Below are positions 7,353 through 18,200 of a stretch of 32,044 bases of DNA, one piece after another. The notes beneath the pieces are model-generated. The model searched no databases. It saw only the letters and a program-made list of their open reading frames with translations, and was not told the origin of the DNA. Location of the stretch: the NCBI GenBank assembly GCA_021809755.1, contig JAJZJZ010000013.1:1-32044 (forward strand). The letters are read 5' to 3'. The DNA comes from Thermoplasmata archaeon (GTDB lineage Archaea > Thermoplasmatota > Thermoplasmata > Thermoplasmatales > Thermoplasmataceae). How positions within the stretch are numbered: the first letter of the stretch is position 1; each line of letters starts with the position of its first letter. The position numbers and the translations under genes are program-made.

Positions 7353-9185
7353 GTGTATAGGAGATCTATTTTGGAACTTTTAAAGAGTTATCATATGCAG
7401 TGGCTCATACCATTAGCCATTTTTGCAATACTAATATCCGTTTATATAATTCCAACATTTTACCCAACTTCAAACTCCGTGGAAACTAAAAAAATCACAA
7501 TTCAACAAGGAAATATGGTAAAGGTATCAGGAAACGTTCCTTACATCATTTACAACTCAACATGTGCTCATAATTTGACTCTCCTTGGTGCAGCTCCGAA
7601 AGGAAAGTTTTTGGCGATAACTCTGTATCTAAATTACACAAACTTAAGTCTGTTAGAAAGGTGTGCAAGTGAGCTTAATAATCCGGCCAGTTCAAATTTT
7701 CACAAGTATTTAACATCTCAGGAATTTAGAAGAGAATTTGACCCGGGTTACAATGAGATCAGGGCGATAGAAAATTATTATGCAAAGATAGGTTTTTCTG
7801 TTTGGAACTACTCTTATGCTCCAAATATTATAGTTCTCAATGGCAGCATCTCTCTAATAGATGAAGCATTTAATGTGACGGAATATTGCTGTGAATATCT
7901 TGGAAACCATGCTGATTTTATAACCAATAAAGCGGACCCATGGGTTCCACAAAATTTCTCTGAGATTTACCATATTTATGGTTTAAGTTATTCCTCAAAA
8001 GCCCTTTACTCATTCTACAATCCATCGCAAGCAAAACTTGGCATATCCGGAAGCAGTTCTATCGGAAACTTTTATGGAAATTCTAATACGCTTATTCCGA
8101 ATAATATATATTCATATTATAATTTAAGCGAATTATTCAAAAAAGGATACAGCGGACAGGGAATGAAGATTGGAATTCTTGGAGTGGGAGAATCTGTTGA
8201 TATGGGGTGTGTTAAGAACTTCTGGAACGCCTTTGGAATTCACAATCCTGATACAAATTTAATCAATCTAACGTCAACTGGAAGCAATAATTATAATCAG
8301 GGGTTCGAGGCAGACCTGGATGTCGAATGGGCAGGGGCTATGGCTCCTAACGCAACAATATATGATGTAATGCAACCGTTTAATCTTACAGGAATTGGTG
8401 ACAACGCTGTCAATTTGGAATTATATTATATGCTAAACGTGGTCGATCCTAATGTAATTAGTGGTAGTTGGGGAGAACTTCAGTTCCACCATGATCGTGG
8501 ATTTGCTGCCATATATAGCAATATTGGTCTTCAAGCTGTTGTGGAGGGAATAACAATTTTTCTCGCATCCGGAGATACCCACGATTTGAACTATTTAAAT
8601 GTAATGGGTTCCAAATATATTGTCACGGTAGGGGGTATATTTCCTAAACTTAACAGTTCAGGAGTAATAGTGGATCAATACGCATGGTATAACACATCAG
8701 GTGACTGGTATGGGGCTCCAACAGGTTCTGGAGGGGGAGAAAGCTATTTCTTCCAAATACCGGGGTATGAAAGAAATTATTCAATCAAGGTGAATGGCAC
8801 CAATGACCTTGAAGGGCTCCCCGATTTGGCAATGCCATCATCAGAACTTATAACCTTTGCATTTGGTGGGTTCATAACAGGAGAAGGAACAAGTTATGCA
8901 ACTCCCATTTTGGCTGGAATGATGGCGTCAATTGAGAGCGCAATTATTGCAAGTAACAATATAACTGGTAAATTGGGGTGGATTCAACCAATGCTTTTTA
9001 ATTTGGGATATGGGAATTTCTGGGGAAAGAATCCATATTTGAACGTGACTTATACAGAACCAGGCACTTCAAATAATTCCGATAAATATCTCGGGTCCGG
9101 ATGGAATCCATATACTGGTATTGGAGCGATAAATGTTTATAATTTATATATGGACATAAAAACATACGATTCCCAAGCAAAATGA
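7353..9185 (+). CDS. secreted/membrane-anchored S53 (sedolisin/kumamolisin-like) acid peptidase with pro-domain
   Basis: 610 aa. N-terminal TM, activation domain FHKYLTSQEFRREFDP, catalytic GFEADLDVEWAGAMAP, VISGSWGE, GEGTSYATPILAG, and Ca-site SGWNPYTGIG. The start may be TTG at 7371, preceded by AGGAGA, rather than GTG at 7353. Confidence 0.93.
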   Translation: MYRRSILELLKSYHMQWLIPLAIFAILISVYIIPTFYPTSNSVETKKITIQQGNMVKVSGNVPYIIYNSTCAHNLTLLGAAPKGKFLAITLYLNYTNLSLLERCASELNNPASSNFHKYLTSQEFRREFDPGYNEIRAIENYYAKIGFSVWNYSYAPNIIVLNGSISLIDEAFNVTEYCCEYLGNHADFITNKADPWVPQNFSEIYHIYGLSYSSKALYSFYNPSQAKLGISGSSSIGNFYGNSNTLIPNNIYSYYNLSELFKKGYSGQGMKIGILGVGESVDMGCVKNFWNAFGIHNPDTNLINLTSTGSNNYNQGFEADLDVEWAGAMAPNATIYDVMQPFNLTGIGDNAVNLELYYMLNVVDPNVISGSWGELQFHHDRGFAAIYSNIGLQAVVEGITIFLASGDTHDLNYLNVMGSKYIVTVGGIFPKLNSSGVIVDQYAWYNTSGDWYGAPTGSGGGESYFFQIPGYERNYSIKVNGTNDLEGLPDLAMPSSELITFAFGGFITGEGTSYATPILAGMMASIESAIIASNNITGKLGWIQPMLFNLGYGNFWGKNPYLNVTYTEPGTSNNSDKYLGSGWNPYTGIGAINVYNLYMDIKTYDSQAK

Positions 9186-9368
9186 GAATTCTCTTAACAA
9201 CAATTAAAACAAATAAAAAGAAATTTATTTGTCCTTTTTCTCGGAAATTTCAAGACATTTTTATAAGTCTAAGAGGTTTCATTATTATTTGGTAGAAGGG
9301 GTTATAACAATCCACACGAACTTTAGGAAACCTTTTTGGTTGATGTATCTGGAGTCTTAATATTCATT

Positions 9369-9388
9369 AAAAGTCTTTTGACTTTTTT
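9369..9388 (+). terminator. possible hairpin/T-rich terminator
   Basis: AAAAGTC-TTTT-GACTTTTTT: 7-bp stem, loop and T run, between the peptidase gene and the tRNA-Gly. Confidence 0.3.
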
Positions 9389-9470
9389 CTAACAAGAATA
9401 AAGAATACACAAAAAGTTAGGCTGATTCAAAGGTTTAGTCTGTTAACATCGCTATAACAGAAGAATAAGT

Positions 9471-9541
9471 GCGAGAACCGGGATTTGAACCCGGGTTAAG
9501 GGCTTGGGAAGCCCCTGTGATGACCGCTACACTATTCTCGC
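9471..9541 (-). tRNA. tRNA-Gly (CCC anticodon)
   Basis: Reverse complement GCGAGAATAGTGTAGCGG...GGGGC-TTCCCAA-GCCCT...CCGGGTTCAAATCCCGG TTCTCGC. 7-bp acceptor, T-arm GGTTCAAATCC, anticodon CCC. Confidence 0.95.
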
Positions 9542-9670
9542 ATCAGTAACCTGAATTTTGTTGCTATTTAATATATTTCTCTTAAACGGGAAATCAAATT
9601 TAAAGTGAATTTTAACTTAAAAAAGATTGGAAATTGCAATATACTGTTAAGTAAAAAATATGGGATGGGT

Positions 9671-10921
9671 TTAGTACCATCCTCTGGCTTTCATTGCATC
9701 GGCCACTCTTCTTACTGATATAATATAGGCACCCATTCTGGGATCAACCTTATATTTCTCAGAAGTTGCGAGAACTGCCTTTGCAGCTTCAGTCATAATC
9801 TTATCCAATTTCTGGTATACTTCGTCTCTTGTCCAATAGTATCCCTGTTCGTTCTGGACCCACTCAAAGTATGAGACAGTAACTCCTCCAGCATTTGAAA
9901 GGAAGTCCGGCAATACAAGAACATTGTTCTTATAAAGAATCTCATCTGCATCTGGTGTTGTTGGTCCATTTGCGAGTTCAAGAACAATCTTGGCCTTTAT
10001 CTTTGCTGCGTTTGATCCTGTGATCTGGTTCTCAATTGCAGCTGGGATAAGTACATCCACTCCAAGTTCAAGAAGTTCTTCATTTGTTATGTTTTTAGTT
10101 CCTTCAAGACCCTGAACCGTGCCCTTTGTCTCCTTCTGTTTTAGAACTTTCTCAAAGTCAAGACCTTTCTCAGAATAGATACCGCCCTTTGTGTCGGATA
10201 TTGCAACTACCTTAGATCCAAAGTGTTCCTTTACAAGCGTCATTGCGAACTGTCCTGCATTTCCAAATCCCTGAATTGCAACGGTTGCCTTTGAAAGATC
10301 GATCTTCTTCTTCTCTGCTCCTACCTTCAGAACATACATACCTCCTTTGGCTGTTGCATCTCCTCTTCCCTCTGATCCCCATAGAGTCAGTGGCTTCCCC
10401 GTTATGAAACCGGGTGCCGGGTGTCTTCTGATAGTTTCGAATTCATCGAGCATCCATGCCATTATCTGGGGTGTTGTATAAACATCAGGTGCTGGAACAT
10501 CTATTTCTGGACCAAGAACATCGTACAATGCTCTGATATAACCTCTGCTCAATCTCTCCAGTTCTCCCTGACTTAATTCCTTGGGGTTGCATATAATTCC
10601 TCCCTTTCCACCACCAAGCGGGATGTTCACAACCGCTACTTTCCATGTCATCCATGCGGACAATGCCTTCACTGTGGACAGAGTCTCCTCAGGGTGGAAT
10701 CTAATACCTCCCTTTGCTGGCCCTCTGGCCATGTTGTATTGTACTCTGAATCCTGTGAAAACCTTTGTTTTTCCATTGTCCATTTTCACGGGTATACTTA
10801 CCTGAACTATTCTTTTCGGCTGTCTTAATATTTCAAGAGCCTCTGGCTCCAACTTCATAGCTTTTGCAGCTTTTTCCAGCTGTTTAACCGCTATGTCAAA
10901 CGAATCTAGGTCTTCTGGCAT
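9671..10921 (-). CDS. gdhA: glutamate dehydrogenase (Glu/Leu/Phe/Val dehydrogenase family)
   Basis: 416 aa. [76 protein letters not shown] ribosome-binding site. Confidence 0.95.
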   Translation of the reverse strand: MPEDLDSFDIAVKQLEKAAKAMKLEPEALEILRQPKRIVQVSIPVKMDNGKTKVFTGFRVQYNMARGPAKGGIRFHPEETLSTVKALSAWMTWKVAVVNIPLGGGKGGIICNPKELSQGELERLSRGYIRALYDVLGPEIDVPAPDVYTTPQIMAWMLDEFETIRRHPAPGFITGKPLTLWGSEGRGDATAKGGMYVLKVGAEKKKIDLSKATVAIQGFGNAGQFAMTLVKEHFGSKVVAISDTKGGIYSEKGLDFEKVLKQKETKGTVQGLEGTKNITNEELLELGVDVLIPAAIENQITGSNAAKIKAKIVLELANGPTTPDADEILYKNNVLVLPDFLSNAGGVTVSYFEWVQNEQGYYWTRDEVYQKLDKIMTEAAKAVLATSEKYKVDPRMGAYIISVRRVADAMKARGWY

Positions 10922-11133
10922 ATTATCACCATTTTTTTGGTATCGGGATATTATCCGAATCTAATTTAACCTTTCCACTGACTATTTAGCCGGAAACGGC
11001 AACATGCAGTACGAATTTCTAATTAATTCGATGTAATGAAATAAAAGTATACTAAATAGAGGTATAACGATCCCTTCTAAATTAGCAAACGTTTCAACAC
11101 GCATCTTTTTAACGTGCATGGGATTCCATAGGC

Positions 11134-11889
11134 ATGGAAGGGAATGATAAGTTATTCACAGGAAAGGGCGATCTATACTCAAAATACAGACCAATATACC
11201 CAAAGGAGATTTTGCAGGTTTTAACAAATAAATATGCCTTTAACTCTACTATGACAGTTGCGGATATTGGCTGCGGAACAGGAATCTTATCACGCATGTT
11301 TCTTGAGAATCAAAACAAAGTTGTATGTATTGATCCAAATGATGAAATGTTGCAAATATGTAGGGATCAGTTAGGAGAATATAAGAATGCCACCATTATG
11401 AAAGGAACAGCTGAATCCACTGGTTTATCTGATCACAGTGTGCATGTGATTAGTGCAGGGCAGTCATTTCACTGGTTCAATCTCGAAAAGGCAGGAAGGG
11501 AGTTCAGAAGAATTCTGAAAAGCCCCAATCTGGTTGCATTAATATGGAATGACAGGGATAATAAGGACATCTTTACAGCAGAATATGAGAGGATCGCTGC
11601 CAAGTACAGTAAAGGATACCATGGAACCGGAAGTTCAAACATTTCCGATGATCTAATTTCTCAGTTTTTTAACTGGTCCTATGGATATTATCAGTATCCT
11701 AACCTTCAGGAACTTGATATGGAAGGTCTCATTGGTCGATATTTGTCTGCTTCCTACAGCCTGAAACCATCTGACAATAAATTTGAAGAGATGATCTCAA
11801 ATTTAAAGGATGAATTTAACACATACCAGAAGGATGGGAAGGTCACAATAAGATATACTACAAAGCTGTACGTTGGAAAACTGCAATGA
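11134..11889 (+). CDS. class I SAM-dependent methyltransferase
   Basis: 251 aa. VADIGCGTGILSRMF, VVCIDPNDEML, VISAGQSFHWF. Confidence 0.88.
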   Translation: MEGNDKLFTGKGDLYSKYRPIYPKEILQVLTNKYAFNSTMTVADIGCGTGILSRMFLENQNKVVCIDPNDEMLQICRDQLGEYKNATIMKGTAESTGLSDHSVHVISAGQSFHWFNLEKAGREFRRILKSPNLVALIWNDRDNKDIFTAEYERIAAKYSKGYHGTGSSNISDDLISQFFNWSYGYYQYPNLQELDMEGLIGRYLSASYSLKPSDNKFEEMISNLKDEFNTYQKDGKVTIRYTTKLYVGKLQ

Positions 11890-11912
11890 TATTTTAGAGC
11901 AAAGGTAAGGCT

Positions 11913-12413
11913 TTAGTGGATCATCTTAGATCCAATATGATTGAATTTGCCATTATGAAATACCAGAGGTTTCTTCTCGGGATCATAATAGGCCGTCATC
12001 ACCTGGCCTATGAACGCTGCGTGGTCCCCAACTTTAAATTCGTCTATTACCTTGCATTCAAAATTCGAAATGCACTCATCTATGAGGGGTGCAGAAATAT
12101 ATTTTGAATCGAACGTCTTAAAGTTTGCCAGCTCAAATTTATTATGCTTTGATAGAGAATAATTTCCTGCTATATGAGCCAATTCACCCTGCTGATCAGT
12201 ACAATAACTTAAACCATATTCCCCCGATTCATGGATCAATTTGTAGGTTTCCCTTTCATAACCAACAAAAACAGCCATAAGGAAAGGATCAAGAGAGACT
12301 CTGAGAGACCATTCTGCCGACATAACATTAACAAGGTCTTTGTGTTTGGATGTGACTAGGGCAACTGTGGTGGTGAAATACCCCTGAGATTCCTCAATAT
12401 CTTCAATTCTCAT
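11913..12413 (-). CDS. flavin reductase-like (FMN-binding) domain protein
   Basis: 166 aa. TTTVALVTSKHKDLVNVMSAEWSLRVSLDPFLMAVFVG and C-terminal KPLVFHNGKFNHIG, typical of this family. Confidence 0.8.
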   Translation of the reverse strand: MRIEDIEESQGYFTTTVALVTSKHKDLVNVMSAEWSLRVSLDPFLMAVFVGYERETYKLIHESGEYGLSYCTDQQGELAHIAGNYSLSKHNKFELANFKTFDSKYISAPLIDECISNFECKVIDEFKVGDHAAFIGQVMTAYYDPEKKPLVFHNGKFNHIGSKMIH

Positions 12414-12713
12414 ATTCGGTTATGCAGAACTATTATTAAATTATAATTTGTGCTGGAACAGAACAAATAAGGATTTGTGTGAGTTCTTTCTTTAATTCTT
12501 CAAATTGCGAAATCGTATGGAGTGTAAAGGCGGTTGATAGTTCTTATAATATTAGTACACACAGTACTGGTAGTAAAATGCAGGTTAGAGCTGAAACGTT
12601 AACATTTCTCCAAAGATCAAATATTCTAAGGGGTATACGGTTGATCAATTCCCGCAAATTCTTCAAAAGATTACACGATATGTTTTTTAGACATATTCGC
12701 TTATGTTTTATGT

Positions 12714-14618
12714 ATGCATTATCCTTATAAATTTGAACCAATGATTACAGATGAGGAGATTGCTATGTTCAGGAGCGGTAATCTCCTTAATGCCTACAAA
12801 ATTTTTGGTGCTCACGTACTTTCATTTCCTGAATGCAAAGGGGTAAGATTCGTGGTTTGGGCACCAAACGCTGTTTCTGTATCTGTCATAGGGAATTTCA
12901 ACAACTGGCACCATGATTCCCATCCAATGATCAATGTTAGAAACTCAGGCATCTGGGAGTTGTTTATACCTGATGTTTTCAAGGGCGAGATATATAAATA
13001 TGCAATTAAAACCAGAAATGGAAGTGTGATAGAGAAGACCGATCCATTTGCAGCATATTCTGAAATTAGGCCTAGAACAGGCGCTCTGGTTTTTGATTCC
13101 GAATACCGATGGAATGATGATGAATGGATGAAGAAGCGGGCATTTACAGATCATACTAAAGAGAAAATTTCCATCTATGAAATTCATCTTGGATCATGGA
13201 AAAGAAATAAGGATGGCTCTTTCCCTAGCTATACCGAAATCGCGAAGGAACTTTGCATACATATAAAGAATCTTGGGTTCACTCATGTAGAATTTATGCC
13301 TCTTATGGAACATCCCTTAGATGGATCATGGGGATATCAGGTAATCAACTATTTCGCTCCCACATCAAGGTTCGGAACTCCAGATGATTTTCGATATCTT
13401 GTGGATCTGCTTCATCAAAATGGGATAGGTGTAATCATGGATTGGGTTCCCGCCCATTTTCCGCAGGATAGATATGGATTAACTCTTTTTGATGGATCGC
13501 ATTTATATGAGTATGAAGACCCCAGAAAAGGGTATCATCCAGACTGGGGCACAATGATATTTGATTATGGAAAGGGAGAAGTGGTTAATTTCCTCATTTC
13601 CAATTGCCTTTACTGGCTTGATTTATTTCATATAGACGGTATTAGGATCGATGCAGTTTCTTCCATGTTATATCTTGATTATTCTAGAGGGCCAGGAAAC
13701 TGGGTTCCCAACAGGTATGGGGGGAGGGAAAACCTTGAGGCCATAGATTTCCTTAGAAAGTTGAATTCGTCAGTTGAAAAGAGATTTCCAGGAGCCATGA
13801 TGATTGCGGAAGAATCCACAGCATGGCCAGGGGTAACCAGAGATATCTCATCAGGGGGATTGGGATTTGATTACAAGTGGAATATGGGTTGGATGCATGA
13901 TACTCTTGAATTCTTCTCTGCCGATCCCATATACAGGAAATTCAGCATGAACCGGATAACTTTCAGTCTCTGGTATGCATTTTCTGAGAAGTTTATCCTT
14001 CCACTATCGCATGACGAGGTGGTTCATGGAAAAGGATCTTTGTTCTCTAAGATGCCTGGAAGCAGCGAATCAAAACTTGCAAATCTCAGACTTCTCATAT
14101 CCTATATGTTTTCATTTCCAGGAAAAAAGTTACTTTTCATGGGCGTTGAATTTGGTCAGGAAACAGAATGGAACTTTGAGTCACAGATTTTCATTGGAAT
14201 AGACGATAAAAAAAAGGTCGCTATTGAGAATCTTTTAAAAAGACTAAACGCAATTTATGAAATATATGATCTGAGTAAAACCGATTTCGTTCAAAGTTCA
14301 TTTCAATGGATCGATTTCAACGATAACGAAAATACTGTAATTTCATTTATTAGAAAAAACAGTTATTCAAACTCAATGATATTGTATATATTCAATTTCA
14401 CACCAGTACCGAGGCATCAATACCGCATAGGTATTCCTCAAAAGGGGAAATACCGATCAATATTCAATTCAGACTCTTTGGAATATGGAGGGAGCGGTTA
14501 TGAGTTCATGGCAGAAACTAATTCAGAAGAAACCTCAATGCATGGTTACCCTTGGTCAATGGAGATCATTCTTCCACCCCTTTCATGCCTTGCTTATGAA
14601 TTTATAAAGGAGATCTAA
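12714..14618 (+). CDS. glgB: 1,4-alpha-glucan branching enzyme
   Basis: 634 aa. CBM48-like FVVWAPNAVSVSVIGNFNNW, GSWGYQVINYFAPTSRFGTPDDF, IDGIRIDAVSSMLYLDY, IAEESTAWPGVT, LPLSHDEVVHGKGS, FMGVEFGQ. Confidence 0.95.
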   Translation: MHYPYKFEPMITDEEIAMFRSGNLLNAYKIFGAHVLSFPECKGVRFVVWAPNAVSVSVIGNFNNWHHDSHPMINVRNSGIWELFIPDVFKGEIYKYAIKTRNGSVIEKTDPFAAYSEIRPRTGALVFDSEYRWNDDEWMKKRAFTDHTKEKISIYEIHLGSWKRNKDGSFPSYTEIAKELCIHIKNLGFTHVEFMPLMEHPLDGSWGYQVINYFAPTSRFGTPDDFRYLVDLLHQNGIGVIMDWVPAHFPQDRYGLTLFDGSHLYEYEDPRKGYHPDWGTMIFDYGKGEVVNFLISNCLYWLDLFHIDGIRIDAVSSMLYLDYSRGPGNWVPNRYGGRENLEAIDFLRKLNSSVEKRFPGAMMIAEESTAWPGVTRDISSGGLGFDYKWNMGWMHDTLEFFSADPIYRKFSMNRITFSLWYAFSEKFILPLSHDEVVHGKGSLFSKMPGSSESKLANLRLLISYMFSFPGKKLLFMGVEFGQETEWNFESQIFIGIDDKKKVAIENLLKRLNAIYEIYDLSKTDFVQSSFQWIDFNDNENTVISFIRKNSYSNSMILYIFNFTPVPRHQYRIGIPQKGKYRSIFNSDSLEYGGSGYEFMAETNSEETSMHGYPWSMEIILPPLSCLAYEFIKEI

Positions 14619-14619
14619 A

Positions 14620-16542
14620 ATGAAAACAGGATATGAAATAGGTGCAATAATAATAGACAATATCTGGCCCATTGTTGATACGGGAGCAATACCTGCAAGG
14701 GGTCAATGCGGTTTTTTGCAAAAAATTAGTTGCAGAATTTTTTCCCATGGAACCGATGTAATCAGGGGACAGCTCAAATACAAGCCACCAAATGGAAAAT
14801 CTTGGAAAGCAGTTTCCATGGACCTGGATAAGAATGATATATTCAGAACATTTGTCATGCTTGATTCTGAAGGAATCTATAAGTTCAGGGTAGAAGCGTG
14901 GTTTGATGATATCATGACTTGGTTCCAAAATTTCATCAAATGGAAGGATTCGGGAGAGGATGTTTCTCAGGATCTGGAAGCTGGTGGCATTCTCATCAAT
15001 GGGATAAGGAACAAATTAACAAAATCGGAATCTGCAGTGATAGATCATCTTCTAAGGTCAATTGATTCAAAGGAAGATATCGCTTCAATTGACATTGATC
15101 AAATTAAAAGGATTACACAGAAACATGCATTCAGAAGGTCATTTACAAAGAGCATGGATTTTGAAATTAATGCTCTACCATTGCACGCATTTTATGGGGC
15201 ATGGTACGAGATGTTTCCCAGATCACAGGCGTCAGTTGAAGGAAGAGGTGGAACTTTCATTGACTGCATAAATAGATTGCCGGATTTGAAAGAGATGGGT
15301 TTTAATGTCATATATTTCCCGCCCATTCATCCCATAGGTAAAACTAACAGAAGAGGGAAAAACGGAATCATCCCTGCAGGAAAGGGTGATCCGGGAAGTC
15401 CATGGGCCATAGGAAATGCATCTGGAGGCCATAAATCAATAAACGAAGATCTAGGGACATTAGAAGATTTCCAACTTCTCATAAGGAAAGCTTCAGAAAT
15501 GGGAATAGAAATTGCTCTGGATATTGCTCTCCAATGCTCACCAGATCATCCCTATGTGAAAGAACATCCGGAGTGGTTTTATCATAGGCCAGACGGATCA
15601 ATAAGATATGCAGAAAATCCGCCCAAGAAGTATTATGATATCTATCCTCTTAATTTTCAATGCAAGGATTATATGGGTCTCTGGAATGAAATCAGGAGCA
15701 TCTTTGAATATTGGATCAGCGTCGGGATAAGAATATTCCGGGTTGATAATCCGCACACAAAACCATTTAATTTCTGGAAATGGCTCATTGAATGCCTTGG
15801 TAATAAACATAAAGATGTGGTGTTTCTCAGCGAGGCATTTACAAAACCACCGGTTATGTATGAACTTTCAAAGCTGGGTTTTCAGCAATCATATACATAT
15901 TTTACCTGGAAAAATTATGACTGGGAGATAAGAGAATACTTTACGGAACTTAGCGATCCAGAGATATCATCATTCTTCTTGCCCATGCTCTTCACCAATA
16001 CTCCTGACATTCTACCCTATATTCTCCAAAATGGGGGAAGACCTGCCTTCGTTTTGCGAGCTGCTCTCGCTGCGACTCTCTCTCCATTGTGGGGAATTTA
16101 TAGCGGCTTCGAACTATGTGAAAACACAGCTATACCTGGCAAGGAAGAGTATCTTGATTCTGAAAAATTTCAAATTAAATTTAGAGACTGGAAAGCTCCA
16201 GGTAATATTAGGGAATTTATTGGTAAACTTAATGAAATTAGATCTGTTAAAAGACAGTTTCAGAGGCATGGGAACGTACATTTTATCTGGACGGACAATC
16301 CAAATATCGTGGCATATATAAGATCTGATCCACAATTACCGTCAATTCTCGTTATAGTTAATATAAATCCACATGAAATTCATTCTTCCAACGTTGAAAC
16401 TCCAGATGACTGGCAAACAGGAGCAAATGTGTTCAATGTGAAGGATTTAATCACGGGAGAGGATATTTTATGGAACAAGGGAAAGAATACAGTAAAGCTT
16501 GTACCTGACTATCGATGTGCTATGGTATTGGAGAGGCAATAA
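14620..16542 (+). CDS. glgE: alpha-1,4-glucan:maltose-1-phosphate maltosyltransferase (GlgE, GH13_3)
   Basis: 640 aa. HPIGKTNRRGKN, HPEWFYHRPDGSIRYAENPPKKYYDIYPLNF, IFRVDNPHTKPFNFWKWLI, LSEAFTKPPVMYELSKLGFQQSYTYFTWKN. These motifs are characteristic of GlgE rather than other GH13 enzymes. Confidence 0.92.
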   Translation: MKTGYEIGAIIIDNIWPIVDTGAIPARGQCGFLQKISCRIFSHGTDVIRGQLKYKPPNGKSWKAVSMDLDKNDIFRTFVMLDSEGIYKFRVEAWFDDIMTWFQNFIKWKDSGEDVSQDLEAGGILINGIRNKLTKSESAVIDHLLRSIDSKEDIASIDIDQIKRITQKHAFRRSFTKSMDFEINALPLHAFYGAWYEMFPRSQASVEGRGGTFIDCINRLPDLKEMGFNVIYFPPIHPIGKTNRRGKNGIIPAGKGDPGSPWAIGNASGGHKSINEDLGTLEDFQLLIRKASEMGIEIALDIALQCSPDHPYVKEHPEWFYHRPDGSIRYAENPPKKYYDIYPLNFQCKDYMGLWNEIRSIFEYWISVGIRIFRVDNPHTKPFNFWKWLIECLGNKHKDVVFLSEAFTKPPVMYELSKLGFQQSYTYFTWKNYDWEIREYFTELSDPEISSFFLPMLFTNTPDILPYILQNGGRPAFVLRAALAATLSPLWGIYSGFELCENTAIPGKEEYLDSEKFQIKFRDWKAPGNIREFIGKLNEIRSVKRQFQRHGNVHFIWTDNPNIVAYIRSDPQLPSILVIVNINPHEIHSSNVETPDDWQTGANVFNVKDLITGEDILWNKGKNTVKLVPDYRCAMVLERQ

Positions 16543-16544
16543 AC

Positions 16545-18200
16545 ATGATGAGTGAAGATGAAAAATTATGGTATAGGGACGCCACATTTTATGAGGTGCC
16601 TGTTAGAAGTTTCTATGATTCTAATGGAGATGGCATCGGAGACTTCAAGGGTCTCACAATGAAACTTGATTATATCAAGAGCATTGGTATGGATTGTATC
16701 TGGTTGCTTCCATTTTACAAATCTCCTCTGAGGGACGATGGCTATGACATAAGTGATTATTATTCTATACTACCTGATTATGGAACCATTGAAGACTTTG
16801 AGAAATTTGTGGAAGAAGCGCATGGCAGGGGAATAAAGGTAATAGCAGATCTGGTCATAAATCACATATCTGATCAACATCAGTGGTTCAGGGATGCCCG
16901 ATCATCCAAAGACAGCAAATGGAGAGACTGGTTTGTATGGTCAGATAGCCCGGACAAATTCAAGGAGGCCAGAATAATATTTGTTGATAGTGAAATATCC
17001 AACTGGACATGGGATCATATGGCAGGGCAGTATTTCTTCCACAGATTCTACAGTCATCAGCCTGATCTCAATTATGATAACCCAGAAGTGAGAGAAGGAA
17101 TGAAAGATGTCATCAGATTCTGGTTAGATAAAGGACTTGATGGATTCAGATGCGATGCCGTGCCATACCTGTTTAAAAGGGAAGGAACAAATTGCGAGAA
17201 TCTCCCGGAAACACATGCTTACTTCAAGGAAATCAGGGCCATGATAGACAGGGAATATCCAGGATGCATACTTCTTGCAGAAGCAAACCAGTGGCCAAAT
17301 AATGCAAAGGAGTACTTTGGTAACCAGGATGAATTTCATATGAATTTTAATTTTCCCCTTATGCCCAGAATTTTCATCTCACTGAGCAAGGAGGACTCAT
17401 ATCCAATAGAGAATATAATAAAGGAAACTCTCCCAATACCTGAAAAATGTGACTGGGGCGTATTTCTAAGAAATCATGATGAGCTGACTCTTGAAATGGT
17501 CACTGATGAAGAAAGAGATCTTATGTTCAGGGAATATGCAAAGGTTCCAAAGATGAGATTAAATCTGGGAATAAGAAGAAGACTCGCTCCACTGGTTGAC
17601 AATGACCGGTATATTCTTGAACTCCTCCATGCACTCATAATGAGTGTTCCAGGTTCACCTATCTTCTATTATGGTGACGAAATAAACATGGGAGACAACA
17701 TTTATCTTGGAGATAGAAACGGGGTACGAACACCGATGCAATGGAGCTTTGACAGAAATGCAGGATTTTCCCATGCCGATTCTGAACAGCTTTATTCTCC
17801 AGTGATAACGAATCCAAATTATCACTTTGAAAGCAATAATGTTGAATCAATGTCGCGTTTAAGCACTTCCTTCCTCAACTGGTTCAGGAGAATGGTCATA
17901 GTGAGGAAACAGAATTCCAAAGTTTTAGGCAGAGGTACGATAAAATTCATAAAGAGTGACCAAAAACAAATATTGGCATTTATAAGGGAATATGAACATG
18001 AAAAGATGCTTTGCGTTTACAATTTCTCACGGAATCCGTCATATGTTGAACTTCATCTGGCTGAATTCAACGGGTGGCACCTCAGGGAGGCCATAAGTTC
18101 TGTAAGATTCCCGAATATTGGAGAGTTACCATATTTCTTTACTCTGCCCAGACATTCGTTTTTCTGGCTCATAATGGAGGCTCCAGATGAAAATTATTGA
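16545..18200 (+). CDS. treS: trehalose synthase (maltose alpha-D-glucosyltransferase)
   Basis: 551 aa from ATG 16545 (the track start 16515 is an upstream in-frame codon). LWYRDATFYEVPVRSFYDSNGDGIGDFKGL, ADLVINHISDQHQWF, GLDGFRCDAVPYLF, LLAEANQWP, LRNHDELTLEMV. GGAGAGG ribosome-binding site. Confidence 0.93.
   Translation: MMSEDEKLWYRDATFYEVPVRSFYDSNGDGIGDFKGLTMKLDYIKSIGMDCIWLLPFYKSPLRDDGYDISDYYSILPDYGTIEDFEKFVEEAHGRGIKVIADLVINHISDQHQWFRDARSSKDSKWRDWFVWSDSPDKFKEARIIFVDSEISNWTWDHMAGQYFFHRFYSHQPDLNYDNPEVREGMKDVIRFWLDKGLDGFRCDAVPYLFKREGTNCENLPETHAYFKEIRAMIDREYPGCILLAEANQWPNNAKEYFGNQDEFHMNFNFPLMPRIFISLSKEDSYPIENIIKETLPIPEKCDWGVFLRNHDELTLEMVTDEERDLMFREYAKVPKMRLNLGIRRRLAPLVDNDRYILELLHALIMSVPGSPIFYYGDEINMGDNIYLGDRNGVRTPMQWSFDRNAGFSHADSEQLYSPVITNPNYHFESNNVESMSRLSTSFLNWFRRMVIVRKQNSKVLGRGTIKFIKSDQKQILAFIREYEHEKMLCVYNFSRNPSYVELHLAEFNGWHLREAISSVRFPNIGELPYFFTLPRHSFFWLIMEAPDENY

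Noticed and set aside
8998-9180. Minus-strand ORF inside the S53 peptidase gene
   Set aside because: Antisense shadow; low-complexity translation.
12479-12741. ORFs 12479..12730(+) and 12544..12741(-) upstream of glgB
   Set aside because: Overlap each other on opposite strands in the intergenic/promoter region; no recognisable domain.
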